The notes beneath the pieces are model-generated. The model was not told the origin of the DNA. It did no database searches and saw only the letters and a program-made list of their open reading frames with translations. A stretch of 11,677 bases of DNA from Gammaproteobacteria bacterium (GTDB lineage Bacteria; Pseudomonadota; Gammaproteobacteria; UBA9214). Made by a program: the position numbers and the translations under genes. Where the stretch lies: positions 1-11,677 of the forward strand of contig JAHKKL010000022.1 of NCBI GenBank assembly GCA_020027635.1, read 5' to 3'. Within the stretch, counting starts at the first letter, position 1; every line of letters starts with the position of its first letter. Positions 1-7,282 of the stretch are shown piece by piece.

Positions 1-192
1 CTTGAGGTAGGCGACCGCCTGCGGGGGCAGGCCACTGGCTTGCAGACGGCCGGTTGAGGCCCGCAGAATTTCCCGTACATCGCCGAACTGCTCGATGAGT
101 CGAAGAAAGGTAACGGCACCCACGCCGGGTGCGTGGTAAAGGATCAGCCAGTCAGTTATGCCGTTGACGTCGGGTTCGGGTGCCGCCACCAT
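1..192 (-). CDS. dprA: DNA processing protein DprA, N-terminal fragment (runs off left edge)
   Basis: Only the first 64 codons are inside the window. The reading begins with ATG at 192 and stays open to base 1. The peptide contains ITDWLILYHAPGVGAVTFLR, then a stretch with EQFGD and LPPQAVAYL. This resembles the N-terminal SAM/HhH-like segment of DprA (Smf), the cytosolic protein that loads RecA on incoming single-stranded DNA during natural transformation. The Rossmann-fold core that would confirm it lies outside the window. An in-frame TAA at 217-219 limits the N-terminus; GTG at 187-189 is an alternative start, and no strong ribosome binding site is visible. It lies 85 bases downstream of the LysM gene on the same strand, a neighbour pair I recall from other gammaproteobacteria. 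The identification rests on the short N-terminal match plus synteny. Confidence 0.78.
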   Translation of the reverse strand, partial: MVAAPEPDVNGITDWLILYHAPGVGAVTFLRLIEQFGDVREILRASTGRLQASGLPPQAVAYLK

Positions 193-215
193 TGCGGCTA
201 AGAACCCGATCCCGG

Positions 216-228
216 GTTAATCGTTAAC
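216..228. repeat. Short inverted repeat upstream of dprA
   Basis: GTTAA, a TCG centre and TTAAC form a near-perfect 13-base palindrome 24 bases upstream of the dprA start, inside the 85-base gap after the LysM gene. It could be an operator or simply chance; nothing else in the gap (193-277) stands out, and I see no terminator with a T-run. Confidence 0.2.
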
Positions 229-277
229 AGATCGTTTATCATGTCCCCTTCCCTGGGTACCTTGATGTGGGTGCTAT

Positions 278-1303
278 TCAGGGTGTTCTTACATAGTCGA
301 GCACGTGCATGGAACGGGTTGCCTTCATGACAAGGCAATAGCTGACCCGGTCAAACGTCCGGAATACCATGAGTATGCCAGCTTCCTCGTCCGGCAACTT
401 TACCATCTCGGCACGTTTCTCACCCACGGTATCACGTATGGTTTCGCCGGTCTGGAAGATCTTCAGCACATGACCAATTTCCATTCCGTCCGCCGTGCCG
501 CGATTGATCGCGACAACATTGAACTGGCCAATTTCCCTGACTCCGCCCATGACTGAGATGATCCGGCCTTCCGTTCCGGGTGGCGCCGGATGGGGTATGA
601 ACTGTGTAATCGGTTTTTCCTGGGAAGCTGGCCACAGGCGGTCACCGATTCGCGCCTCGCGCGCTGTTTCCGTCAGTAATAAGGTGGCGGGGTCGCCAAA
701 GCTCTTCACGGCGCCCTCTCCCACATAGATGGCCTCATAACCCAGTAGCTCATCGGTATCCGGGTCGATTAACGCTCCGCCGGGTTCAAAGATATCAAAC
801 AGGCCAATGTCTTCACCCTGTATGCCCCGGGCATAAACGCGATCACCGGCGCCGGTGACGACATGTTCATCGGCACCCGCCACTACATACGGGGCCTTGT
901 CCAGTTGATCTTGGCTGACGACCAGCGGCTTGGTCAGGAATTGCTTGATGGCATCGATGGGGATGGTAGGAATGGCATGCTCGAGGCTCTCCACCCGTAC
1001 TTGGGGGGATAGTTTGCCGGCTCCGCGATCCAGCCGCAGTTGCGGCTTGCCATCCACATAAACCAGCGTCAGGATATCTCCCGGGTAAATCAGGTGAGGA
1101 TTGGCGATCTGTGGATTGACATACCAGATCTCGGGCCAGAACCAGGGATCGCGCAGAAACATTGCCGAGATGTCCCACAGGGTGTCACCCTTGACCACGA
1201 CGTAGCGGTCAGGATGGTTCGGGTTGAGTACAACATCAGCCGCGAAGATTGAGCCGGCGAGCAGTGCAGCACAGACCGTTGCGAACAGTTTCTTGATTGA
1301 CAT
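278..1303 (-). CDS. Secreted LysM peptidoglycan-binding protein
   Basis: This 341-residue protein begins with a clear signal peptide: a KK pair at residues 4-5, a hydrophobic stretch to about 20, and a probable cleavage near SIFA-AD. A single LysM domain follows at about residues 33-83, with YVVVKGDTLWDIS, then WPEIWYVNPQI, then HLIYPGDIL. LysM modules bind N-acetylglucosamine-containing glycans, so the protein probably sits on peptidoglycan in the periplasm. The remaining 250 or so residues are a conserved extension I cannot assign to a known enzyme; I see no peptidase motif. The start at 1303 was chosen because AAAGGGA (1309-1315) lies five bases upstream; ATG at 1309 would overlap that site, and a longer reading from 1420 lacks support. 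The gene is divergent from def and precedes dprA, as in other gammaproteobacteria. Confidence 0.88.
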   Translation of the reverse strand: MSIKKLFATVCAALLAGSIFAADVVLNPNHPDRYVVVKGDTLWDISAMFLRDPWFWPEIWYVNPQIANPHLIYPGDILTLVYVDGKPQLRLDRGAGKLSPQVRVESLEHAIPTIPIDAIKQFLTKPLVVSQDQLDKAPYVVAGADEHVVTGAGDRVYARGIQGEDIGLFDIFEPGGALIDPDTDELLGYEAIYVGEGAVKSFGDPATLLLTETAREARIGDRLWPASQEKPITQFIPHPAPPGTEGRIISVMGGVREIGQFNVVAINRGTADGMEIGHVLKIFQTGETIRDTVGEKRAEMVKLPDEEAGILMVFRTFDRVSYCLVMKATRSMHVLDYVRTP

Positions 1304-1508
1304 AGGCATCCCTTTAACGTCGTTGTACCTCAATACCACATCCACGCCAGTTATGTGTTGCTGGGCCAGACTGGCGGTCTTGATAAGTCGGGAGTTTAGC
1401 GGAAAATCCACACGGAACAAAACCTTTTATAGACACAGTTAAACCACTACCGGCAGGTTGTGATAAAGTATATTGAAGTTTGACGACCTGATTTGTGACG
1501 GCATTCAC
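1304..1508. promoter_or_regulatory. Divergent promoter region between the LysM gene and def
   Basis: This 205-base gap must carry promoters for both directions. For def (plus strand) a candidate is TTAAAC at 1439-1444, a 17-base spacer, and GATAAA at 1462-1467 preceded by an extended-10 TG (1459-1460). For the LysM gene (minus strand) a candidate is TTGTTC at 1415-1420, a 16-base spacer and TAAACT at 1393-1398. Both were picked by eye and match the sigma-70 consensus only partly. Confidence 0.35.
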
Positions 1509-2042
1509 ATGGCGATCCTGGATATTCTCCACTTTCCCGATCCGCGCCTGCGGAATATTGCACAACCCGTGACAGAAGTTGACGATGCCGTCCGCCAGCT
1601 GATCGATGACATGTTCGAGACTATGTACTCGGCACCAGGTATCGGCCTTGCGGCCACGCAGGTCAATGTCAACAAACGCATCGTTGTCATCGATGTATCG
1701 GAAGATAAGGAGCAGCCTTTATGCCTGATCAACCCGGAGATACTCGATCTGTCTGGTGTCGAGGAGATGGAAGAAGGCTGTTTATCCGTGCCAGGTGTTT
1801 ATGAGACAGTGCAGCGGGCGGATCAGGTGCGAATGCGGGCACTGGACCGCGACGGCAGGCAATTTGAACTTGAAACAAGCGGTCTGCTGGCGGTCTGCAT
1901 CCAGCATGAGATCGACCATCTCAATGGCAAGCTGTTTGTCGATTATCTGTCCCAGCTGAAGCGCACGCGGATTCGCAAAAAACTCGAAAAACACCAGCGA
2001 ACCCCGGATGCCGCAGACAGGCAGTCATCAAGGGTGATCTGA
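1509..2042 (+). CDS. def: Peptide deformylase
   Basis: The cytosolic metalloenzyme removes the N-formyl group from nascent proteins as they leave the ribosome. At 177 residues it has the usual family length and all three signature motifs: GIGLAATQ at 44-51, EEGCLS at 88-93 with metal ligand Cys91, and the HEIDH motif at 133-137, giving His133 and His137 as ligands and Glu134 as catalytic base. The start MAILDILHFPDPRLR lines up with the N-terminus of E. coli Def. A TTG at 1473 in the same frame would add 12 unmatched residues, and it would lie at the predicted transcription start, so I reject it. The ribosome binding site is weak. It is the first gene of the plus-strand cluster, 83 bases before fmt, its functional partner. 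Confidence 0.97.
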   Translation: MAILDILHFPDPRLRNIAQPVTEVDDAVRQLIDDMFETMYSAPGIGLAATQVNVNKRIVVIDVSEDKEQPLCLINPEILDLSGVEEMEEGCLSVPGVYETVQRADQVRMRALDRDGRQFELETSGLLAVCIQHEIDHLNGKLFVDYLSQLKRTRIRKKLEKHQRTPDAADRQSSRVI

Positions 2043-2125
2043 CGGGCACCTGATTTGTTGGCTGGCGGGCCTATTCCGTTCCGGGCATGGCTATCCCAGG
2101 AAGACCTGCGCCCCGAGAACATGTC

Positions 2126-3058
2126 ATGAAGATTGTATTTGCGGGGACACCTGGATTTTCTCTACCCCTCCTGCATGCCCTGCTCGATAGTCCCCATGAG
2201 GTGCTGGCGGTTTATACCCGGCCTGATCGACCCAGAGGGCGTGGACAGCGTCTAGCGGAAAGCCCGGTGAAACGGCTGGCAAGCCGACTTTCCATACCCG
2301 TCTGCCAGCCCGGGACGCTCAGAGACAGTGGGGCGCAGGCGACACTTGATGCCTTCAGGGCTGACCTGATGATCGTGGTTGCCTACGGTCTGATTCTACC
2401 GCCCGCGGTGCTGGCAATGCCGCGGCTTGGTTGCATCAATGTCCATGCCTCCCTCTTGCCACGCTGGCGCGGCGCGGCACCGATCCAGCGGGCCATCCTG
2501 GCCGGCGACCGGGAAACGGGTGTCAGCCTGATGCAGATGGAGGCCGGCCTGGATACCGGTCCGGTGCTTGCCTCGGCTACCTGCTTGATCGAACCCGATG
2601 ATACGGGCGGGCGATTGCATGACCGCCTGTCGGTCATGGGCGCACAGCTGCTCAAGGAAAATCTGGACCGAATCTCGCAAGGAGAACTGGAGCCGCGGGT
2701 GCAGGATGACAGCCAGGCAAGCTACGCGGACAAACTCGAAAAAGCCGAGGCGGTAATCGATTGGACGATGTCTGCCGAACAGATCGCACGCCAGGTGCGG
2801 GCATTCAACCCCTGGCCGGTTGCCGAAACACACTACTCGGGCCGACAGCTCAGAATCTGGGAGGCACGGCCGGTGACAATGGCGACGGATATGCAGCCCG
2901 GTGTGGTGCTGGCCGCCGGCAAGGCCGGTATCGATGTCGCCTGTGGCGTTGGTGCGCTGAGGATCCTGGCAGTGCAGTTGGCCGGAGGGCGTCAGGTCTC
3001 TGCCATCGACTTCATCAATGCACATCCCCTCGAGGGTGTGCGCTTTGGCACTGCCTGA
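2126..3058 (+). CDS. fmt: Methionyl-tRNA formyltransferase
   Basis: This enzyme transfers a formyl group from 10-formyltetrahydrofolate to initiator Met-tRNA. The 310-residue protein is close to E. coli Fmt (315). It has the FAGTPGF N-terminus, a PDRPRGRG loop at about 33-40 that contacts tRNA in the family, and the SLLPRWRGAAPIQRA signature at 109-123. Catalytic residues by alignment from memory are Asn105, His107 and Asp143 (in GLDTG). The C-terminal domain includes a FNPWP motif. The start ATG at 2126 matches the E. coli alignment; an in-frame ATG at 2087 would add 13 unmatched residues. It follows def by 83 bases and ends 11 bases before rsmB. Confidence 0.97.
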   Translation: MKIVFAGTPGFSLPLLHALLDSPHEVLAVYTRPDRPRGRGQRLAESPVKRLASRLSIPVCQPGTLRDSGAQATLDAFRADLMIVVAYGLILPPAVLAMPRLGCINVHASLLPRWRGAAPIQRAILAGDRETGVSLMQMEAGLDTGPVLASATCLIEPDDTGGRLHDRLSVMGAQLLKENLDRISQGELEPRVQDDSQASYADKLEKAEAVIDWTMSAEQIARQVRAFNPWPVAETHYSGRQLRIWEARPVTMATDMQPGVVLAAGKAGIDVACGVGALRILAVQLAGGRQVSAIDFINAHPLEGVRFGTA

Positions 3059-3069
3059 CCAGGCCGCGA

Positions 3070-4377
3070 GTGCCACTGAACGCACGCAGCCGCGCCGCGA
3101 GGATACTCGCGCAGGTCATCAACGATGGAAGATCGCTGTCTGATGTGCTGCCAGCAGCGTTGAAAACTGTTGCCGATCCGCGTGAGCGTGCGCTGGTGCA
3201 AGAGCTGGTCTATGGGACGCTTCGCTGGTATTACCGCCTGCGGGTGGTTCTGGATTGCCTGTTGAAACGGCCACTCCGCCAGCGTGACAGCGATCTGTAT
3301 TGCCTCCTGCTGTCAGGTCTGTATCAGCTGTCCCGCATGGGAGTGCCTTCCCATGTCGCCGTTAACGAGACCGTTCGGGCTACCCGTGATCTTAAGAAGG
3401 AATGGGCTTCAGGCCTGGTGAACGCAGTGCTGCGAGGCTACCAGCGTGAAACCGCCCATCTTGACGCCGTGGCAGAGCAGTCGCGCGAGGCGCACTACGC
3501 ACATCCGAAATGGCTTATCGATGTATTGCAGGCGGACTGGCCGGCGGACTGGGAAAACATCCTGGACGCCGGCAATCAGCGCCCACCATTATCACTGCGT
3601 GTGAACCAGCAGCAGGTCGGGCGCGATGACTATCTGGTCTTGTTGCTGCAAGCTGGAATCAAGGCGCATGCGATGAGGCATGCCGCCCATGGCATCATTG
3701 TTGAATCACCCGTGCCAGTCGAAGCATTGCCCGGGTTTGCCGAGGGCCGGGTTTCGGTGCAGGACGGCGCCGCCCAGCAGGCGACCGGTTTGCTGGATCT
3801 GGCCGCCGGACAGCGGGTGCTGGATGCCTGTGCCGCGCCCGGCGGCAAGACGGCGCACATCCTGGAATCCGAAGCCGGTCTTGAATCCCTCACGGCTGTC
3901 GAAATCAATCCCGGCCGGGTTCGACGTATCGAGGAAAATCTCTCGCGCCTTGGGCTTGCCGCCCGCGTTATACAGGGCGATGCCGCCAGTCCGCAAGCCT
4001 GGTGGGATGGTCTGTGTTTTGACCGCATACTCCTGGATGTGCCCTGTACGGCAACCGGCGTGATAAGGCGTCATCCCGATATCAAGCTGTTACGCAGGCC
4101 GCAGGATATTTCCGCGCTGGTGTCTCGGCAGGCGCAGTTGCTGCAGGCGATGTGGCCCTTGCTTTCGGACGGCGGTATGCTGTTGTACACGACGTGTTCC
4201 GTGCTGGTTGAGGAGAACGACAGCCAAATCGGACGTTTTCTGTCTGCTCATCCGAATGCCGAGGCGACGCCGGTTGAAGTGGTTTGGGGGCGATCGTGTG
4301 TTCACGGCCGGCAAATATTGCCGGGTGAGGAGGAATTGGACGGATTTTATTTTGCATGCATGCGCAAGGCCAAATAG
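3070..4377 (+). CDS. rsmB: 16S rRNA (cytosine967-C5)-methyltransferase RsmB
   Basis: RsmB (formerly Sun/Fmu) uses S-adenosylmethionine to make m5C967 in 16S rRNA of the small subunit. The 435-residue protein has an N-terminal NusB-like RNA-binding domain (about 5-130) and a C-terminal Rossmann methyltransferase. Visible motifs are the SAM-binding loop DACAAPGGK at 252-260, motif IV PCTATGVIRRHPDIK with Cys326, and motif VI TTCSV with the catalytic Cys376. The C-terminus GEEELDGFYFA is also typical. I chose the GTG at 3070 because it gives the expected N-terminus just before the NARSRAARI segment and avoids overlap with fmt; the same frame is open further upstream, but only over fmt. The Shine-Dalgarno is poor (CAGG), which suggests translational coupling to fmt, 11 bases before it. 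Confidence 0.95.
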   Translation: MPLNARSRAARILAQVINDGRSLSDVLPAALKTVADPRERALVQELVYGTLRWYYRLRVVLDCLLKRPLRQRDSDLYCLLLSGLYQLSRMGVPSHVAVNETVRATRDLKKEWASGLVNAVLRGYQRETAHLDAVAEQSREAHYAHPKWLIDVLQADWPADWENILDAGNQRPPLSLRVNQQQVGRDDYLVLLLQAGIKAHAMRHAAHGIIVESPVPVEALPGFAEGRVSVQDGAAQQATGLLDLAAGQRVLDACAAPGGKTAHILESEAGLESLTAVEINPGRVRRIEENLSRLGLAARVIQGDAASPQAWWDGLCFDRILLDVPCTATGVIRRHPDIKLLRRPQDISALVSRQAQLLQAMWPLLSDGGMLLYTTCSVLVEENDSQIGRFLSAHPNAEATPVEVVWGRSCVHGRQILPGEEELDGFYFACMRKAK

Positions 4378-4403
4378 CCGGTGAATCGACCAGGTGGGTC
4401 TCC

Positions 4404-4979
4404 ATGAATCACGGACAGTTGCTGATGATGGCTCTGCTTGCCGTGGTTTTGTTATTTATCCCCATGCGGCTGCCGGCGGTTGATAAGTCAGGCGCGTTCA
4501 AGGTTGCCGAAATCAGGACGGAAAAAGGCGATGAGTCATATCTGCTAGATGCCAGGATAGAAATCAGCCTGAGTTCAGGTCCAAAGGAGGCGCTGGAAAA
4601 CGGCGTACCCCTGGTGTTCGAGCTTCAGATACAAACGCTGGAAAAGCACGTCTGGCTATGGGACATCGTGGTCGCCGAATACAAGCAGGTCAGGCAAGTC
4701 CAGTTGCACGCATTAAGCCGCAGCTATCTCGTGAAGGATCTCGGCACCGGCGCGCAGCGCAGCTACATCAAGCTGGATGATGCTCTGCAGGCCGCGGGGT
4801 ACGTGCACAACTTTCCCGTGCTCGATTATGGCCTGATGCAGGAGGACCAGAGCTATTCTGTGCGCCTTCGCGGCAACCTCGATATCGAGGCCCTGCCGAC
4901 CCCAGTGCGGCTGCTTGCCTATGTTTCATCCGCCTGGGATATGGACAGCGAGTGGTATCAATGGCAACTGGCCCGATAA
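4404..4979 (+). CDS. DUF4390 family membrane-anchored protein
   Basis: This 191-residue protein of unknown function matches the DUF4390 family by length, pattern and position. Residues 5-20 form one hydrophobic segment, either a signal peptide (possible cleavage after LPA at 25) or a membrane anchor; there is no lipobox cysteine. The rest reads as alternating polar and hydrophobic strands (for example LLDARIEISL and YSVRLRGNLDI), consistent with a soluble periplasmic beta-rich domain. I see no catalytic motif. The ATG at 4404 was chosen for the AGGTGG six bases upstream; an ATG at 4356 would overlap rsmB. The gene begins 26 bases after rsmB and its end overlaps ntrY by 19 bases. That coupling suggests it works with the kinase at the membrane, which is inference. 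Confidence 0.8.
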   Translation: MNHGQLLMMALLAVVLLFIPMRLPAVDKSGAFKVAEIRTEKGDESYLLDARIEISLSSGPKEALENGVPLVFELQIQTLEKHVWLWDIVVAEYKQVRQVQLHALSRSYLVKDLGTGAQRSYIKLDDALQAAGYVHNFPVLDYGLMQEDQSYSVRLRGNLDIEALPTPVRLLAYVSSAWDMDSEWYQWQLAR

Positions 4980-7204
4980 AACGCATCGGCTTCGGTCTTC
5001 TGCCGATGCTGCTGTTGTTTGCGCTGTTGCTGGCGTCGCTCACCTTGATGAGCGACGCCACCCATAATTCGGAACGCTTTGGCGAACTGTACTCATGGCT
5101 GCTGTTGATTAATGCGATGGGTCTTGTGGTTCTGGGTGCGTTTGTTGTCGCCAACATCATCTGGCTGATCAGTCAGCAGCGGAAAAAGGCCGCTGGGTCA
5201 AAATTAATGACCCGGCTGGTCATCACCTTCGTGGTGCTGTCGGTGGTGCCGGTTAGCATTGTGTACTATTTCTCACTGCAGTTTCTTCATCGAGGCATCG
5301 ACAGCTGGTTTGATGTACGCATTGAACAGGCGCTCGAAGACGCGCTGGAGTTAAGCCGAACGGCTCTCGACGTGCGCCTGCGCGATGTCCTTCGGGTAAC
5401 AGAGAGTGTCGCGGATGAGATCGCTGAATCCCCGGCGACAACCCTTACACTGAACCTTTATGACCTGCGGGTGCGCAGCGGCGCGGCCGAACTAACACTG
5501 CTAGGCAGTGACAGCCGTATCATCGCCTCGAGCAGTATTGATCCAACAGCCATCCTGCCGCACCAGCCATCCAGCGAGATGTTGCAGATGCTGCGCGATG
5601 GCAAACACTATATCGGGCTTGACCCTGTGGGCGAAACCGGATTGTTCGCGCGTGCACTTGTGCCAGTGCTTTCCTCACGCCAGGACAGCGAGGTTTATAT
5701 CCTCCAGGCACTGTTTACCGTTTCGGAGCGTCTCAGTGTGTTGGCAGAGAGCGTCCAGTCCGCCTTCGGGCATTACAAGGAACTGGCCTATCTGCGAACG
5801 CCACTCAAGTTCAGTTATACCCTGACGCTGTCCATCGTCCTCGTGCTAAGTCTACTCGCCGCGATCTGGGCTGCGTTCCACTCCGCGCGCCGACTGGTTG
5901 CCCCTGTCACGGACATGGCGGAAGCAACCCGTGCCATAGCCGAAGGAGATTACAGCAAGCGATTACCGGTCGCCAGCGATGACGAGCTAGGATTTCTGGT
6001 ACGGTCCTTCAATGACATGACCCGCCGCCTTGCCAAGGCGCGTGACCAGGCGCGTAAAAGCCAGCAGCAGGTTGAGGGTCAGCGTGCCTATCTGGAGGCC
6101 GTGCTTGCCAATCTTTCATCGGGTGTCTTGAGTCTCGATTCGGATTGGGTTATCCGCGCAGCCAACAGCGCGGCTCGACAGAATCTTGGTGTCGATATCA
6201 AGGCCTATCTCGGCAGGGCACTCTCGGAAGTCGGGAGAGATCACGCCTTTCTCCGCCCATTCATCGACGTGATTTCGAGAAATCACCGCAGCGGAAATAA
6301 ATTGTGGCAGGAAGAGGTTTCGCTGTTCGGTGTGAACGGGCGTCAGGTCCTGATGTGTCGGGGTACGTCCTTCAAGGGTACTAATTCAGGCAAGGACGGT
6401 AAGGTCATCGTGTTCGATGACGTGACTGCGCTGATCCAGGCTCAACGTGATGCGGCCTGGGGTGAGGTCGCGCGGCGTCTTGCTCACGAGATCAAGAACC
6501 CGCTGACGCCGATCCAGCTCTCGGCGGAACGCTTGCGACGCAGGTTTATCGAGCGCATGAACAAGGATGATGTCGAGGTGCTGGATCGCGCCACGCGCAC
6601 CATTGTCAACCAGGTCGAAGCCATGAAGAAAATGGTCAATGCCTTCAGTGAATATGCGCGTGTACCCCAGATCAGTCTGGAGCCGGTTGACCTGAACATG
6701 CTGGTGCAGGAAGTGTTGGAACTATACCGGGGCGGCGACTCCAGGGTGCAGCTGGTAACCCATCTTGATGCACAACACCCGTGTATAGAGGGTGATGTCG
6801 GGAGACTGAGGCAGCTGCTCCACAACCTGCTCAAGAATTGTCTGGAAGCCGTTGCTGAAACCGACAAGGCCTGCATAGCGGTGACGACCCATACGGGTGA
6901 CGAGTCAGGCAGGGCATATGTCGAGCTTGTGATCGATGACAACGGTCCGGGGTTTCCCGAACGCGTACTTGACAATATTTTCGAACCCTATGTTTCAACA
7001 AAACCCAGGGGCAGCGGACTTGGTCTAGCCATCGTGAAAAAGATCGTGGAAGAACATGGCGGTGTGATCGCAGCGGAAAGCAATCCCGAAGGGGGCGCGC
7101 GCATCCGGATTCGGCTGCAAGCAGCCGAAGTGGCCGACTGTGATGCGGATTCTTATCCTGCCGGCGACAATAGGATATTTTCGGCGCATGATGGTGGGAT
7201 ATAA
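4961..7204 (+). CDS. ntrY: NtrY-type membrane sensor histidine kinase
   Basis: The 747-residue kinase autophosphorylates in response to a signal and passes phosphate to the NtrX-type regulator encoded next. Hydrophobic segments at about 9-29, 45-70 and 86-106, then a periplasmic region to about 283 and a fourth segment at 284-306, give an NtrY topology. A HAMP linker follows (about 304-361), then a PAS domain (about 374-485). The catalytic core has the H-box AHEIKNPLTP with phospho-accepting His509, the N-box NLLKNCLEAV (Asn626), G1 DDNGPGF (659-665), FEPYVSTK and G2 GSGLGLAIV (684-692). All catalytic residues look intact. ATG at 4961 follows GAGTGG; a GTG at 4952 adds three residues. The signal sensed is unknown; nitrogen control is named by homology only and is not shown here. 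Confidence 0.92.
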   Translation: MATGPIKRIGFGLLPMLLLFALLLASLTLMSDATHNSERFGELYSWLLLINAMGLVVLGAFVVANIIWLISQQRKKAAGSKLMTRLVITFVVLSVVPVSIVYYFSLQFLHRGIDSWFDVRIEQALEDALELSRTALDVRLRDVLRVTESVADEIAESPATTLTLNLYDLRVRSGAAELTLLGSDSRIIASSSIDPTAILPHQPSSEMLQMLRDGKHYIGLDPVGETGLFARALVPVLSSRQDSEVYILQALFTVSERLSVLAESVQSAFGHYKELAYLRTPLKFSYTLTLSIVLVLSLLAAIWAAFHSARRLVAPVTDMAEATRAIAEGDYSKRLPVASDDELGFLVRSFNDMTRRLAKARDQARKSQQQVEGQRAYLEAVLANLSSGVLSLDSDWVIRAANSAARQNLGVDIKAYLGRALSEVGRDHAFLRPFIDVISRNHRSGNKLWQEEVSLFGVNGRQVLMCRGTSFKGTNSGKDGKVIVFDDVTALIQAQRDAAWGEVARRLAHEIKNPLTPIQLSAERLRRRFIERMNKDDVEVLDRATRTIVNQVEAMKKMVNAFSEYARVPQISLEPVDLNMLVQEVLELYRGGDSRVQLVTHLDAQHPCIEGDVGRLRQLLHNLLKNCLEAVAETDKACIAVTTHTGDESGRAYVELVIDDNGPGFPERVLDNIFEPYVSTKPRGSGLGLAIVKKIVEEHGGVIAAESNPEGGARIRIRLQAAEVADCDADSYPAGDNRIFSAHDGGI

Positions 7205-7282
7205 TGTTGCATGAGAGCTGCCTGTGTGTGATTGTTCATCACCTGAACCCATCAGGAGCCCGATAATAATGGAAGTGAAGAA

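Noticed and set aside
1304..1420. 39-residue N-terminal extension of the LysM protein
   Set aside because: It would bury the signal peptide, and a good ribosome binding site supports the start at 1303.
1473..1508. TTG start adding 12 residues to peptide deformylase
   Set aside because: The family N-terminus aligns from the ATG at 1509, and the TTG coincides with the predicted transcription start.
2761..3069. 5' extension of the rsmB reading frame across the end of fmt
   Set aside because: The added 103 residues lie over the fmt coding sequence and do not match RsmB; the GTG at 3070 gives the expected N-terminus.
2396..3085. 229-codon antisense frame over fmt
   Set aside because: It lies opposite a confidently identified gene, has no recognisable domain, and is explained by GC-rich codon use in fmt.
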